Notes: generated from the letters alone by a model not told the origin. DNA of 64,000 nt from Olivibacter sp. SDN3 (GCF_014334135.1 NZ_CP060497.1:3472001-3536000); one strand, 5' to 3'; counted from the first letter of the stretch, positions 1-10,221 are shown. Translations and numbers: made by a program.

Positions 1-4
1 GAAT

Positions 5-2434
5 ATGAAATGTTTTTTGCAAAATGCACAGCTATGGTTATGCTTGCTGCTATTATCGTTTAACGGCTTGGCCCAACAATCGAGGGAAACGGTGCTTTTC
101 AATGATCATTGGAAATTTCATTTGGGTGAGGTTGATCAAGCCGAAGACGTGAATCACCAGGATACAGCTTGGCGTGAATTGCAGTTACCACATGATTGGT
201 CTGTAGAAGCCCCACTCAGTCCTTCTCTCGCTAGCGCCAACGGATATCTACCAGGGGGAATAGGATGGTACCGAAAGACTTTTCCCGTTTCAGAAGACAA
301 GAAAGGTAGACAGCTATACATTTACTTCGGAGGGATATATAATAATAGCGAGGTCTATTTGAATGGTCAACTTTTAGGGAAACGCCCCAATGGTTATGTG
401 TCGTTTAGCTACGATCTTACCCCGTACATCAAATACGGTGCTGATAATGTGATAGCGGTTAAGGTTGATCATCGTAAGTACAACGACTCCAGATGGTATA
501 CGGGGTCGGGTATTTTCCGGGATGTTGTACTAAGTTATACCCATCCGGTACATATCGATCTATGGGGAATAGGTTATGAAACAAAACTTGTGAAGGGTAA
601 CAGCGCGAATCTGGCGATCGCCACAAAAATACGGAACACCGGTACTGAAAAAGCGACGCTTACAGTTATGCAGGAAATAAAAGAAAGGGATAGCGAAAAA
701 CTAATCGTAAAGAAACAGGGGAAAACTACCGTGAACGGAGGGGAAACAACCGAATTAGCATTGGATGTGACTGTTCCCGCAGCGAAATTGTGGTCTGTAG
801 CCGAACCAAACCTGTATACCTTGCGAACGACCGTACAGTTAGATGGGAAAACGATTGATGAGGAATCTACAGCAATAGGTATTCGCACGACCACCTTTGA
901 CGCCGATAAAGGTTTTGCCTTAAATGGCGAATGGATGAAAATGAAGGGCGTGTGCATACACCATGACGCGGGTGTACTGGGTGCGGCAGTACCGCGTGAA
1001 GTATGGGAGAGACGTTTAAAACAGCTTAAAGCGCTGGGATGCAATGCTATTCGTATGAGCCATAACCCGCAGGCAACGGATGTATATGATCTATGCGATG
1101 AGCTGGGTTTATTGGTGATGGACGAAGCCTTCGATGAGTGGCGGAAACCGAAACGCAAATGGGTGGAGGGATGGAACGTGGGGACACCCAGTTATGATGG
1201 TTATGCGGAATACTTCGATGAATGGGGGGAACGGGATTTACGTGATATGGTGTTACGGGATAAACGTCATCCTTCCATTGTTATGTGGAGCATAGGGAAT
1301 GAAGTAGACTATCCCAATGATCCTTATACGCATCCCATTTTGGATAGTGCCCAAATTGGGCAGAAAGTATTCGGTGGTTTCCAGCCGGAAAGACCGCATG
1401 CAGAGGAGCTTGGGGAAATCGCCAAACGCTTGGTAAAAGTGGTTAAAATACATGATCCTTCCAGACCGGTAACAGCGGCATTGGCAGGAGTAGTGATGTC
1501 TAATTTTACGGATTACCCGGGAGTTGTGGATGTGGCCGGATACAATTATACGGAAGACCGTTATGAACAAGATCACAAGGCCTACCCCGAGCGGATTATT
1601 TATGGCAGTGAAAATAGGCATGACATAGCTGCATGGGAAGCCGTGCGTGACAACGAATATATCTTTGGACAATTTCTTTGGACGGGGATTGACTACTTGG
1701 GAGAGTCTGGTAGATGGCCTTCACGTGGCTTTTATTCGGGGCTTATGGATCTGGGCGGTTTCGTGAAACCCCGTGGTTATTTTCGGCAGTCGTTGTGGGC
1801 GTCAGCGCCCATGGCCTATATCGGGACGTACCCCTTGGACGGTGATCGCAAAAGCCTTTCAATGGATGCTTGGCCAGTATGGAATTACAGAGAGGGAGAT
1901 AGTATCCGTGTGGTGTGTTACACCAATTGCTCACAGGCTCAATTGCTTTTGAATGGAAGAGCAATAGGCGAAGTGAAAGCATACGACGATGCTTCGGGGA
2001 TTATTTCCTGGGATATTCCCTATCAAGCTGGTAAACTGGAAGTTATAGGGCTTGAAGGAGGCCAAGAAAGGGCTCGTTATACCATCCATACTTCAGGTAG
2101 ACCTTTTCAATTGAAAGCAAGTGTGGATAAAACGGTCTTTGATAAGGAGAAGCGGGATGTCGCTCATATTACGGTTGAAATAATGGACGAGAATGGGCTG
2201 CCGGTTACGCTTGCCGATGACAATATTCATTGCCGTATGGTAGGTCCGGCAAAATTATTGGGAATGGAAGCCAGTAACAACACCGATATGGGTGATTACC
2301 GAGATAATCAGCAAAGAGCTTATCGCGGGCGACTGCTAGCCTATGTGCAACCCACAGGGGAGCAAGGCGAGGTTCAGATCGAATTTTCTAGTCCATGGCT
2401 GAAACCCGTTACGGTTAAGTTGGAGGTGAAGTGA
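5..2434 (+). CDS. Secreted glycoside hydrolase family 2 (beta-galactosidase-like)
   Basis: An exported GH2 enzyme expected to remove beta-linked terminal sugars, most likely beta-galactose, in the periplasm or at the surface. Residues 1-23 form a signal peptide ending at LAQ. The sugar-binding jelly roll (about 30-180), Ig-like domain (about 185-295) and TIM barrel (about 300-600) follow in the usual order. The acid/base is Glu433 in WSIGNEVDYP and the nucleophile is probably Glu536 in IIYGSEN. The C-terminal part (about 640-809) looks like the DUF4982 and Ig-like modules of Bacteroidota GH2 proteins. Only four bases precede the start, so upstream neighbours are unseen. The family is certain; the substrate is inferred. 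Confidence 0.93.
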   Translation: MKCFLQNAQLWLCLLLLSFNGLAQQSRETVLFNDHWKFHLGEVDQAEDVNHQDTAWRELQLPHDWSVEAPLSPSLASANGYLPGGIGWYRKTFPVSEDKKGRQLYIYFGGIYNNSEVYLNGQLLGKRPNGYVSFSYDLTPYIKYGADNVIAVKVDHRKYNDSRWYTGSGIFRDVVLSYTHPVHIDLWGIGYETKLVKGNSANLAIATKIRNTGTEKATLTVMQEIKERDSEKLIVKKQGKTTVNGGETTELALDVTVPAAKLWSVAEPNLYTLRTTVQLDGKTIDEESTAIGIRTTTFDADKGFALNGEWMKMKGVCIHHDAGVLGAAVPREVWERRLKQLKALGCNAIRMSHNPQATDVYDLCDELGLLVMDEAFDEWRKPKRKWVEGWNVGTPSYDGYAEYFDEWGERDLRDMVLRDKRHPSIVMWSIGNEVDYPNDPYTHPILDSAQIGQKVFGGFQPERPHAEELGEIAKRLVKVVKIHDPSRPVTAALAGVVMSNFTDYPGVVDVAGYNYTEDRYEQDHKAYPERIIYGSENRHDIAAWEAVRDNEYIFGQFLWTGIDYLGESGRWPSRGFYSGLMDLGGFVKPRGYFRQSLWASAPMAYIGTYPLDGDRKSLSMDAWPVWNYREGDSIRVVCYTNCSQAQLLLNGRAIGEVKAYDDASGIISWDIPYQAGKLEVIGLEGGQERARYTIHTSGRPFQLKASVDKTVFDKEKRDVAHITVEIMDENGLPVTLADDNIHCRMVGPAKLLGMEASNNTDMGDYRDNQQRAYRGRLLAYVQPTGEQGEVQIEFSSPWLKPVTVKLEVK

Positions 2435-2513
2435 TACACCTTTTGGAAACGGAGGCAAAGATAGCGTGCAATACGTAGGGAAGCGTTTGGTTATATGACA
2501 ATTTCATCTGTAT

Positions 2514-2541
2514 CAGCTAGACGTAAGTTGCTGGCTAGCTG
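2514..2541 (+). other. Stem-loop downstream of the GH2 gene
   Basis: CAGCTAG at 2514-2520 is the exact inverse of CTAGCTG at 2535-2541, giving a 7 bp stem with a 14 nt loop about 80 bp after the GH2 stop. No T-run follows, so it is at best a weak transcription terminator or an RNA end-protecting hairpin. Confidence 0.3.
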
Positions 2542-2629
2542 CGTAGTGCCTAGACATTTAAGCGTGTTATCCTTCTAAGAGCTGAGCGACAGGGTAGAAT
2601 CCAGTTGTTAGCTTGAGGCAGGAGGGCTC

Positions 2630-2935
2630 TCAGAGTCTGTATCGAAGGCAAACAGCGTTCCATATGGCCTGTGCGAAATCGGTATTGTCTTCGGTTTCGG
2701 CAAAGCACCATCTATTTCCATCAAAAGTTAGCGTTTGTACTATGCCGTCAAGCAATATCCGGATTTCTCGAGTGTCTCGAGTAATGTTCCTGTGGAGTAT
2801 TTGAATCTGATAATCAAGCTTTTTAAAAGTAATCCTCAAGGGCTGCCCTTTATAAGAATAGGTGCTGTCGGTCAAAACGGTATCGTCCATATCATAAATA
2901 TGTGCAAAAATACTATTTGAGAATAATTTAACCAA
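2630..2935 (-). CDS. Small hypothetical protein (101 aa)
   Basis: Function not recognised. The protein is soluble, has mixed composition and no signal peptide or membrane segment. It has alternating charged and hydrophobic stretches (for example LRITFKKLDYQIQIL, then REIRILLDGIVQTLTF) that look like a small beta-rich domain. It ends in WNAVCLRYRL. It stands alone between two plus-strand genes, and a competing plus-strand frame at 2735-2920 is shorter and less protein-like. It could be a real lineage-specific gene; the call rests on composition only. Confidence 0.5.
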   Translation of the reverse strand: MVKLFSNSIFAHIYDMDDTVLTDSTYSYKGQPLRITFKKLDYQIQILHRNITRDTREIRILLDGIVQTLTFDGNRWCFAETEDNTDFAQAIWNAVCLRYRL

Positions 2936-3052
2936 TTTTTTGTGCTATTTTTTTTAGTATTATATGCTTTTTATGATAGCATACGGACGTCTGCTAAGAA
3001 CATTTATGGCAGTTTTTTGTTGAAAGCATATTGCTAATCAAGATCATCGAAA

Positions 3053-4114
3053 ATGAGCCTACTTCAGCAAAGAGTTAAAGTTCTACTTCCTGCTTACTTT
3101 GCGATGGTAATGGCTACGGGCATTGTTTCTATAGCCTGCTTATTGGTTGGGTTTACATGGACGGCTGCTGTGCTTTTCTACCTTAATATCATTTTCCTTA
3201 TCGGCTTATCTACGCTTTTTTTTTACCGGATTATTTGTTATCGGTCTGAAGTAGTGAATGATTTTAAAAGTTACCAGAAAGGCCCGGGTTTCTTCACGAT
3301 TGTCGCGGCGCTTTGCATTGTGGGAAATCAAGTTATGCTATTCTATCAATGGTTAGTATTTGCCACGGCAATTTTGATTCTGGCAGCTATTCTATGGGTT
3401 ATCATTATTTATGGTTTTTTTTTCAATATCACAACAACTGATGATAAAAAGCCTTTGAAAGAAGGTATTAACGGGACTTGGTTGGTGATAATTGTCTCTA
3501 TCCAGGCATTATCGATTTTGATTAATTTTGTTTCTGAGGTTTTCGGAGAGCAGACACATATCTTTTTATTCATTGCTTTGTGTCTTTTCCTTTTGGGGTG
3601 CTTTTTTTACCTCTATATTATCTCGCTCATCATTTATCGTATTTCCTTTTTTTCGTTAAATGCGACCGAACTCGGAGCTCCCTATTGGATTAATATGGGC
3701 GCAACAGCTATTTCTACCTTGGCAGGTTCTATGCTGATACTACGTGCTCAAGCATTTAATTTTCTAGATGAAATTCTGCCTTTTCTAAAAGGGTTTACGC
3801 TTTTCTTTTGGGCGTCGGGCTCTTGGTGGATACCTCTCCTTGTTTTGCTGGGTATCTGGCGTCATGTGATAAAAAAAGTGCCAGTACCCACTTCGGCCAA
3901 AGGGTATGACCCAAGCTATTGGGCTATGGTGTTTCCGCTTGGCATGTACACGGTTTGCACTTTCAGATTAAGTGAAGCGCTGCATATTCCTTTTCTGAAA
4001 ACAATTCCCGATTATTTTGTTTATATCGGAATTTTCGCTTGGCTTGCGGTGATGATCGGATTCATAAAGCAAATGATTTTCGTTTTTGGTGGCAAAACAG
4101 AAATTGCAAACTGA
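3053..4114 (+). CDS. TDT/SLAC1-type anion channel or transporter
   Basis: An integral membrane protein of 353 residues with about ten hydrophobic helices, in the tellurite-resistance/dicarboxylate transporter (TDT; TehA, Mae1, Ssu1, SLAC1) superfamily. The N-terminal PAYFAMVMATGIVSIAC is typical of the first helix of this family, and a late helix carries SYWAMVFPLGMYTVCT. Family members conduct small anions such as nitrate, sulfite, malate or chloride. It lies 116 bp upstream of the molybdoenzyme genes on the same strand, so uptake or export of nitrate or nitrite is an attractive inference. The family is sound; the substrate is not shown by the sequence. Confidence 0.8.
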   Translation: MSLLQQRVKVLLPAYFAMVMATGIVSIACLLVGFTWTAAVLFYLNIIFLIGLSTLFFYRIICYRSEVVNDFKSYQKGPGFFTIVAALCIVGNQVMLFYQWLVFATAILILAAILWVIIIYGFFFNITTTDDKKPLKEGINGTWLVIIVSIQALSILINFVSEVFGEQTHIFLFIALCLFLLGCFFYLYIISLIIYRISFFSLNATELGAPYWINMGATAISTLAGSMLILRAQAFNFLDEILPFLKGFTLFFWASGSWWIPLLVLLGIWRHVIKKVPVPTSAKGYDPSYWAMVFPLGMYTVCTFRLSEALHIPFLKTIPDYFVYIGIFAWLAVMIGFIKQMIFVFGGKTEIAN

Positions 4115-4230
4115 AAATTTGTTGTAATTAACCATAAACGTAAATTGAATATTAATTCAAACAATTATTGTAAAGTATTGTTGGAGTATTTTGAACGATA
4201 CCAGTTTTACAATTTAGCGCCTACCTGATT

Positions 4231-5286
4231 ATGTACAGATTCTTCAACACTTTGAATCGGTTAGCCTTAATCAAAGCGAGTATATTGACCGTTTTGGTGG
4301 TAATATTGGTGCTGATCGGATCTCGGAATCTACAGCATTTTGACCCCGCCTTAATTGCTTATCTAACAGGAACTGTATTCGCCGTTTTCGGAACGGCCTA
4401 CCGCTATTCGGTTTGGATACAGCGGCCGCCAACCAAACTCTACTGGCGTAGAAGCATGCGGTTTCTCTTTAGTGCACATTTTTTTCCCTACCTTTTTCGC
4501 TCTTTACGGCTATTTGTGCGCAATATATTATTTCAACGATTTATTGCTTACCGAAGTAGAACACGTTGGGCAGGGCATTTCATGTTGGCCAGCGGCTGTT
4601 TGTTGGCCTTTGCAATCACCATACCCCTCACTTTCGGATGGATTCATTTCGAATTAAAACCCGGAGATGACCGTACCTATTATGCTATGTTATTTGGATT
4701 TGAAGCAGGTTCTTTCAGTTTGGGATCTCCTTTAGCCTTTATGGCATTTCATTGTTTAGTGTGGTGTTCTGTTTTAGTAACAGTAGGAGCAGTGATCATG
4801 ATGAAAAGAAGGTTTACAAATGGTGGATTAATTGCAACGCAGACCTTTGAAGATGATCTGCTGCCGCTTATTTTGTTAATTGCTATTTCTGTAACCGGTT
4901 TGGGAATTTCTTATGACTATACCTTTTTGGAAGGTAAAACGTACCAGTTTATGGCCGTTACACACGCTATCACGGTTATTTTGTTTTTACTGTGGTTACC
5001 TTTTGGCAAATTTTTTCATATATATCAACGATTTGCCCAATTAGGTGCTAATCTGTATAAGATAGAAGGTACAAGGAGAGGCATGGCGCTCTGTCCACAC
5101 ACAAAAAAGGAATTTGCCTCGCAAACACATGTTAACGATCTTAAAAAAGTAACCAACGAACTTGGTTTTGATTTTAATAAAAAAGATGGCTCCAGTCATT
5201 TGGATTTAAGCCCGGAAGGGAAACGGTCTGCATTAGCAAAAGCACACTTTCAAGCGAGGAAAGAATCTGGACAATTCTTTGGTTAA
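4231..5286 (+). CDS. NarI-like membrane subunit (putative quinol-oxidising cytochrome b)
   Basis: A six-helix membrane protein of 351 residues that begins the tight part of the molybdoenzyme operon (15 bp before the catalytic subunit). Helices lie at about 11-30, 38-62, 112-138, 165-190, 208-228 and 240-263. Candidate haem ligands are His83, His116 and His174, and a His245/His263 pair. The 18-residue spacing of the last pair equals the published distal haem-ligand spacing of NarI. The cytosolic tail (about 275-351) is hydrophilic and carries an isolated Cys288. Such proteins are often annotated vaguely as transporters. I infer electron transfer from quinol to the iron-sulfur subunits; haem binding is not proven. 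Confidence 0.65.
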   Translation: MYRFFNTLNRLALIKASILTVLVVILVLIGSRNLQHFDPALIAYLTGTVFAVFGTAYRYSVWIQRPPTKLYWRRSMRFLFSAHFFPYLFRSLRLFVRNILFQRFIAYRSRTRWAGHFMLASGCLLAFAITIPLTFGWIHFELKPGDDRTYYAMLFGFEAGSFSLGSPLAFMAFHCLVWCSVLVTVGAVIMMKRRFTNGGLIATQTFEDDLLPLILLIAISVTGLGISYDYTFLEGKTYQFMAVTHAITVILFLLWLPFGKFFHIYQRFAQLGANLYKIEGTRRGMALCPHTKKEFASQTHVNDLKKVTNELGFDFNKKDGSSHLDLSPEGKRSALAKAHFQARKESGQFFG

Positions 5287-5301
5287 AAAAGAAAAAGCGA
5301 A

Positions 5302-7521
5302 ATGGCAAAACTTCCAATAGCTGCTGATCAAATCATTGAAAAATATGGCCCCCATAAGGCTTATGCGCCGCAAGCAGGTTTCTACGGAGCTCATGAACCA
5401 GATAAGTTAGTCAAAACCCATTGTTGTTATTGCGGTATGCAATGTGGGATTCAGCTGAAGGTAAAGGACAATAAAGTTGCAGGTTTTGAACCTTGGATGG
5501 AATTCCCTTTTAATGAAGGTCGACTTTGTCCGAAGGGCGTGGAACGTTATCTGCAAAACAATCATCCTGATCGGCTTTTGAATTCTCTACAGCGTGTAGA
5601 AGGTAAAGGCTTTGAGGCGGTTTCTTGGGAACGGGCAATGGATAAAACCATTAACGAGATTAATAGAATTCAGCGCGAATACGGTAGAGACGCTTTTGCG
5701 ATGTTAAGTGGCGTATCACTTACCAATGAGAAGAGTTATATGATCGGGAAATTTGCTCGCGTAGCATTAAAAACAGCCAATCTTGATTATAATGGAAGGT
5801 TGTGCATGGTGAGTGCAGGAGGAGGTAATAAAAAAGCTTTCGGGCTGGATAGATCCTCCAATAGTTGGGCCGATCTCGCGTACGCCGAAATTATTATTGT
5901 TGCAGGAGCTAATATAAGTGAAACATTCCCTACACTGACACACTATATCTGGCGAGCAAGAGATAACGGCGCTAAATTAATCGTGGTAGACCCACGTGTC
6001 ATTCCTTTGGCGCGCACAGCCGATCTGCATTTACCCATTCGGCCTGGAGGGGATTCGGCGCTTTTCGGAGCAATGCTGAAAATCCTTGTTGACAATGATT
6101 GGTTAGATCACGATTTTATTGAAAACCATACTTCAGGCTTTCAGGAAACAATCGATGCGGTAAAAGATTACGATCTCGATTGGGCCGAGGAACATACGGG
6201 AATATCGAAAGACAAAATATTAGAAGCGGCTACCTTGTGGGGAAAAGCTAAAACAAGTTTTCTGCTACACGCGAGAGGTGTTGAGCATCATACCAAAGGT
6301 GTAGACAATGTATTAAGCTGTATCAATTTAGTGCTTGCAACTGGGCGCATAGGAAAACCGTATTGCGGATACGGTACCATCACCGGCCAGGGTAACGGCC
6401 AAGGTGGCAGAGAGCACGGCCATAAATGCGACCAGTTGCCCGGGAATCGCGATATTACCAATCCAGAGCATCGTAAATATATAGCGGAGGTCTGGGGGAT
6501 CGAAGAAAAAGAGATGCCAGGAAAGGGCTTAACAGCCTATGAGCAGATTGAGGCCATTCATAGAGGGGAGATAAAAGGCATGATTTCCATTTGCTTTAAT
6601 CCGCTGGTATCACTACCTAACAATAACTTTGTTCGCCAGGCGCTTGAAAAACTGGAATTTTATATATGTATAGATTCGTTTCTCAGCGAAACGGCGCGCC
6701 ATGCTGATATTATTATGGCCGGGTCTTTACATGAGGAGGAAGAAGGGACTGTGACAACCGCAGAAGGACGGGTAGTGAAGATAAATGCGGCAGTTTCTCC
6801 TCCCGAGAATGCACGAAGAGATGGTGAGATTTTAATGGAGATAGCCAGCAGACTTGGAGCTGGAGATAAATTTAATTTTGCCAATAGTGAAGCGATTTTC
6901 AATGAGCTGAGACTTGCCTCAAAGGGAGGGACTGCCGACTACTACGGCATTACCTATCAAAAAATAGTAGACAACATGGGGGTATTTTGGCCTTGCCCGT
7001 CACTGGATCACCCTGGAACACCACGACTTTGGGAAGATAGAAAATTTAAAACACCTGACGGGAAAGCTCACTTTAACCCGGTTACTTATAGACCGGCAGC
7101 TGAAGTTACTGATAGCGCATATCCAGTGGTATTAACAACCGGTAGGGTGGTTTCGCAATACCTTAGCGGAACATCCACTAGGAGGATAGGCAAGCTTGTA
7201 GACCAATATCCCGAACCATTGCTGGAGATACATCCAAAACTGGCTTTCCAATACGGTATTAAAAATCGGGATTTGATTAAAGTTAAAACAAGGAGGGGGG
7301 AGGCGGAGTTTCCGGCACAGGTGGTAGAAACGATTCGGGAGGATACGGTTTTCATTCCTTATCATTGGGGTGGAAAACATGCTGCCAATCAATTAACCAT
7401 TGGAAGTCTGGATCCAATATCCAAGATTCCAGAATTTAAAGTATGTGCTTGTCAGCTGATCCCTACAGGGAAGATGGTTTCGGAAGATGCTACTGAGGCT
7501 GCCTATCAAAGCCAATTGTAA
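5302..7521 (+). CDS. Molybdopterin oxidoreductase, Nas-like nitrate reductase catalytic subunit
   Basis: The catalytic subunit of a DMSO-reductase-superfamily enzyme (739 aa), resembling assimilatory nitrate reductases. A [4Fe-4S] site is formed by Cys41, Cys44 and Cys48 with Cys76 in RLCPKG; the Lys after it suits electron transfer to the pterin. The likely Mo ligand is Cys168 in [12 protein letters not shown], as in Nas/Nap enzymes. [12 protein letters not shown] near 360 and the C-terminal molydopterin-dinucleotide-binding domain (about 600-720, with [14 protein letters not shown]) complete the family pattern. No Tat signal is present, so it should be cytoplasmic. Nitrate is the most likely substrate by family and by the MoeA/MobA neighbours, but no nitrite reductase gene is in view. 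Confidence 0.82.
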   Translation: MAKLPIAADQIIEKYGPHKAYAPQAGFYGAHEPDKLVKTHCCYCGMQCGIQLKVKDNKVAGFEPWMEFPFNEGRLCPKGVERYLQNNHPDRLLNSLQRVEGKGFEAVSWERAMDKTINEINRIQREYGRDAFAMLSGVSLTNEKSYMIGKFARVALKTANLDYNGRLCMVSAGGGNKKAFGLDRSSNSWADLAYAEIIIVAGANISETFPTLTHYIWRARDNGAKLIVVDPRVIPLARTADLHLPIRPGGDSALFGAMLKILVDNDWLDHDFIENHTSGFQETIDAVKDYDLDWAEEHTGISKDKILEAATLWGKAKTSFLLHARGVEHHTKGVDNVLSCINLVLATGRIGKPYCGYGTITGQGNGQGGREHGHKCDQLPGNRDITNPEHRKYIAEVWGIEEKEMPGKGLTAYEQIEAIHRGEIKGMISICFNPLVSLPNNNFVRQALEKLEFYICIDSFLSETARHADIIMAGSLHEEEEGTVTTAEGRVVKINAAVSPPENARRDGEILMEIASRLGAGDKFNFANSEAIFNELRLASKGGTADYYGITYQKIVDNMGVFWPCPSLDHPGTPRLWEDRKFKTPDGKAHFNPVTYRPAAEVTDSAYPVVLTTGRVVSQYLSGTSTRRIGKLVDQYPEPLLEIHPKLAFQYGIKNRDLIKVKTRRGEAEFPAQVVETIREDTVFIPYHWGGKHAANQLTIGSLDPISKIPEFKVCACQLIPTGKMVSEDATEAAYQSQL

Positions 7522-7583
7522 AAGAAAAGAGAAACATTAGTGAATAATAAAGGAATTTATGGTAATATTTAAAATGAAATGCT

Positions 7584-8153
7584 ATGCCAGAAACTAATTA
7601 CAACCAGGAAATGGCCTTTTTTGTAGATATGCAACGCTGTATTGGGTGCCACGCCTGCGAAATGGCCTGTGCAGAGTGCGAGACAAATGGTCAGGAAAGT
7701 ATGATACATGTCAACTACGTTGAGCGGGCTGTGAGTGTACAAACCACTGTACAGGTATGCATGCATTGTGAAAACCCTGCGTGTGCCAACGTATGTCCAG
7801 CAGATGCCATTCATCAAGATGATTTTGGTGTGGTGCATACAGCCAATACTTCTAGGTGTATAGGTTGTTCTAATTGTGTATTAGCCTGCCCTTTTGGAGT
7901 ACCTAAAAAAATGGAAGAGGCTGAGTTGATGATGAAGTGTAATATGTGTTATGACAGAACTAGCGCAGGTAAAAAGCCAATGTGTGCGACGGTTTGCCCC
8001 AGCCAGGCCTTATATTACGGTACTAAAGAGGAAATTGAGCGGATGCGACCAAATAGTGTTCCTGTAAATTCCTTCGTTTTTGGCAATCAAGAGGTCAATA
8101 CGAAAGTAAATATTATGATGCCTAAAGGCACCCATCAATTAATCGTGGATTAA
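7584..8153 (+). CDS. Four-cluster [4Fe-4S] ferredoxin subunit (NrfC/DmsB type)
   Basis: The electron-transfer subunit of the molybdoenzyme complex, 189 aa. Four cysteine groups are visible: [35 protein letters not shown] and CNMC...CATVC, which together can hold four [4Fe-4S] clusters. There is no signal peptide, in agreement with a cytoplasmic catalytic subunit. The gene lies 62 bp after the catalytic subunit and 10 bp before the Rieske gene, so all are probably translated from one message. It is expected to pass electrons from the membrane or Rieske subunit to the molybdenum protein. Confidence 0.9.
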   Translation: MPETNYNQEMAFFVDMQRCIGCHACEMACAECETNGQESMIHVNYVERAVSVQTTVQVCMHCENPACANVCPADAIHQDDFGVVHTANTSRCIGCSNCVLACPFGVPKKMEEAELMMKCNMCYDRTSAGKKPMCATVCPSQALYYGTKEEIERMRPNSVPVNSFVFGNQEVNTKVNIMMPKGTHQLIVD

Positions 8154-8163
8154 CTTATTGATC

Positions 8164-8691
8164 ATGTCCGCTAGGGAAGCTAACGATAATTTGGAAAAAA
8201 TACCGAACTGGAAAAGTGATTTTCCTATTGAATCAGATAATGCAACGCATGTAGGCCGGAGGGAGTTCGCTAAATTTTTGGCGCTATTCTCTGGTGCTTT
8301 GGCACTCACCAATGGTGTAATTGTTGTCAGATCGCTTTTGTTTCCGACTAAACCCTTGGTTGGCGAGCACTTTGTATGTAATGAAACGGAGGTGCCTATC
8401 GGGAAAATGTTCCAGTTCGAAATTAAAGGGAGCAAAGTTATTCCCTATATTCTCATTCATCTAGCGGAAAACGAATGGCGCGCCTTTGAGCAAAAGTGTA
8501 CTCATTTGACTTGTGCAGTAAGGTATAGGGAGGATTTACAAAAGATTGAATGTCCATGCCATCATGGCTTCTTTAGCGCTGATACCGGAGAGGTGCTACA
8601 AGGACCACCACCACGACGTCTCCCGCAGCTTGAAGTGGTAGCAAAGGAAGGGAAAATATATGTTAAACAACGTGAACAAGTAAATGGTTGA
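8164..8691 (+). CDS. Membrane-anchored Rieske [2Fe-2S] protein
   Basis: A Rieske protein of 175 aa. The cluster ligands are in CTHLTC and CPCHHGFF; both extra cysteines of the high-potential, disulfide-stabilised type are present. The N-terminus has GRREFAKFLALFSG followed by a hydrophobic helix, a Tat-like signal anchor, so the cluster domain probably sits on the outer face of the membrane. That is opposite to the apparently cytoplasmic ferredoxin and catalytic subunits, which is notable. An in-frame TTG lies at 8158, but ATG 8164 is the more natural start. The next gene starts 3 bp after this stop. Confidence 0.87.
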   Translation: MSAREANDNLEKIPNWKSDFPIESDNATHVGRREFAKFLALFSGALALTNGVIVVRSLLFPTKPLVGEHFVCNETEVPIGKMFQFEIKGSKVIPYILIHLAENEWRAFEQKCTHLTCAVRYREDLQKIECPCHHGFFSADTGEVLQGPPPRRLPQLEVVAKEGKIYVKQREQVNG

Positions 8692-8694
8692 GAA

Positions 8695-8994
8695 ATGAGT
8701 AATTTTAGAGAATCCCAAAACCAAGCACATCCTAATAAAACCAATACGTTGATGGTAGGGATCATACTGCTGCTCGTGCTATTTGTGAGTATACAAATCT
8801 GGTTTTTATTTGGCGCCCTGAACAATGCCCTGCAGGATAATTTCTATTTTGCCTTAACCACCTTTATTGGTTCACTGATACTATCCCTTGCTTCATTTTG
8901 GCTTTTACGCTATTTACCAGACCCTTTAAAAACACGTGAGAAAAGAAAAAAGACGCCAAAGAAAGAAGTTTCAGATGTGAGTGGTGAAACATAA
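8695..8994 (+). CDS. Small two-helix membrane protein of the molybdoenzyme operon
   Basis: A 99-residue protein with two hydrophobic helices (about 19-42 and 52-74) and a basic tail rich in Lys and Arg (REKRKKTPKK). I recognise no catalytic motif. It sits 3 bp after the Rieske gene and 35 bp before moeA, which points to a structural or assembly role in the same membrane complex. It may belong to one of the small DUF families that accompany Rieske genes in Bacteroidota, but I cannot assign it from sequence alone. Confidence 0.75.
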   Translation: MSNFRESQNQAHPNKTNTLMVGIILLLVLFVSIQIWFLFGALNNALQDNFYFALTTFIGSLILSLASFWLLRYLPDPLKTREKRKKTPKKEVSDVSGET

Positions 8995-9029
8995 GAAAAA
9001 TTATTATTTTAGAGATCAATAACCCCCAT

Positions 9030-10211
9030 ATGCGAATGATCTCAGTAAATGAAGCAAGGAAAATACTTTCAGCAAACGTGGAAAGAGCGGAAGCGGTTAC
9101 GATTAATTTGCAGGATAGCCTTGGCGCGGTACTTGCCGAAAATGTATACGCGCCTGTTGACGTGCCTTTTTTCAACAATTCGGCCATGGATGGTTACGCT
9201 GTGGATTTTGTTGAGCATATTAAAAATTGGGAGGTAGTTAAGACCATCCAGGCGGGAGACAGCACAGAAACGATTCTAAAACAGGGACAGGCAGCACGCA
9301 TATTTACTGGAGCTAAAATACCTAATGGCGCCAATACCGTTATTCCACAGGAAATGATTACTGTAGAAAATCAATCGATTAGCTACGACTTGGATAAAAT
9401 AAAAAAAGGTGACCACGTGCGATTGAAAGGTTCGCAATGTCAACAGGGTGATCTTCTCCTCGCGAAGGGGATAAAGTTAAATGCTCCAATGATCGGTTTG
9501 TTAGCTTCGGTGGGGCTGGCAGAAGTAAGCATTTATAAGATTCCTTCCGTAACATACATCGTTACGGGGAATGAATTGAAAGAAGCGGGAACGAAATTGG
9601 AAGCGGGCGAGATTTACAATTCAAATGGTCCTATGTTAAAGGCATTGCTGAGCGAAGTTGGTATACATAATACTTCCGCCCTAATTGCTGCCGATGATCA
9701 ACACAAACTTCAGCAAGTTATAAATAAAGCCCTAAGCGAAGTTGACATTCTTATTTTAAGTGGAGGGATTTCGGTGGGCGACTATGATTTTGTTAAAGTA
9801 TGTATGGAAAATGCAGGTGTTCAGGAGTTATTCTATAAAGTAAAACAGCGTCCGGGCAAGCCTATTTTTGTAGGGAAAAAAGAAAGAAAATGGATTTTTG
9901 CGCTTCCAGGAAACCCTTCATCGGTCTTGAGCTGCTTTAAACAATATGTCAAGCCCTGCCTTGAGTATTTAATGGGAGCTGATGATGTTTGGGCACAGGA
10001 TAAAATATTACCACTGGCAACGGATTTTCGAAAGGTTATGGGACTTACATTTTTCGTAAAGGCATATGAAAATGGCAGTAACGTGGAAATTCTCGACGGC
10101 CAGCAATCCTTTAATCTACAAGCATTCGGCAAAGCGAACTGTTTCATTGAATTGGATGAGAACAAGGAAGTAATCCCCTCTGGAACCGAGGTGAAAATTT
10201 TTAACTTATGA
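9030..10211 (+). CDS. moeA: Molybdopterin molybdenumtransferase MoeA
   Basis: MoeA inserts molybdate into adenylylated molybdopterin, the last common step of cofactor synthesis. The protein has the family length (393 aa) and its hallmark motifs: NSAMDGYAVD near residue 50, GGISVGDYDFVK in the MoCF-binding domain, and PGNPSSVLSCF near 290. It follows the molybdoenzyme subunits and is 10 bp upstream of mobA, so cofactor supply appears co-expressed with the apo-enzyme. The start is probably ATG 9030 (MRMISVNEAR); ATG 9036 is also possible. Confidence 0.94.
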   Translation: MRMISVNEARKILSANVERAEAVTINLQDSLGAVLAENVYAPVDVPFFNNSAMDGYAVDFVEHIKNWEVVKTIQAGDSTETILKQGQAARIFTGAKIPNGANTVIPQEMITVENQSISYDLDKIKKGDHVRLKGSQCQQGDLLLAKGIKLNAPMIGLLASVGLAEVSIYKIPSVTYIVTGNELKEAGTKLEAGEIYNSNGPMLKALLSEVGIHNTSALIAADDQHKLQQVINKALSEVDILILSGGISVGDYDFVKVCMENAGVQELFYKVKQRPGKPIFVGKKERKWIFALPGNPSSVLSCFKQYVKPCLEYLMGADDVWAQDKILPLATDFRKVMGLTFFVKAYENGSNVEILDGQQSFNLQAFGKANCFIELDENKEVIPSGTEVKIFNL

Positions 10212-10221
10212 ACCCATTTCG

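Noticed and set aside
574-1158. Long minus-strand open frame inside the GH2 gene
   Set aside because: It lies antisense to a clear enzyme, has Ser- and Ile-rich low-quality composition and no family features.
8158-8163. Upstream TTG start for the Rieske gene
   Set aside because: ATG 8164 gives a normal start; the extra two codons add nothing to the fold.
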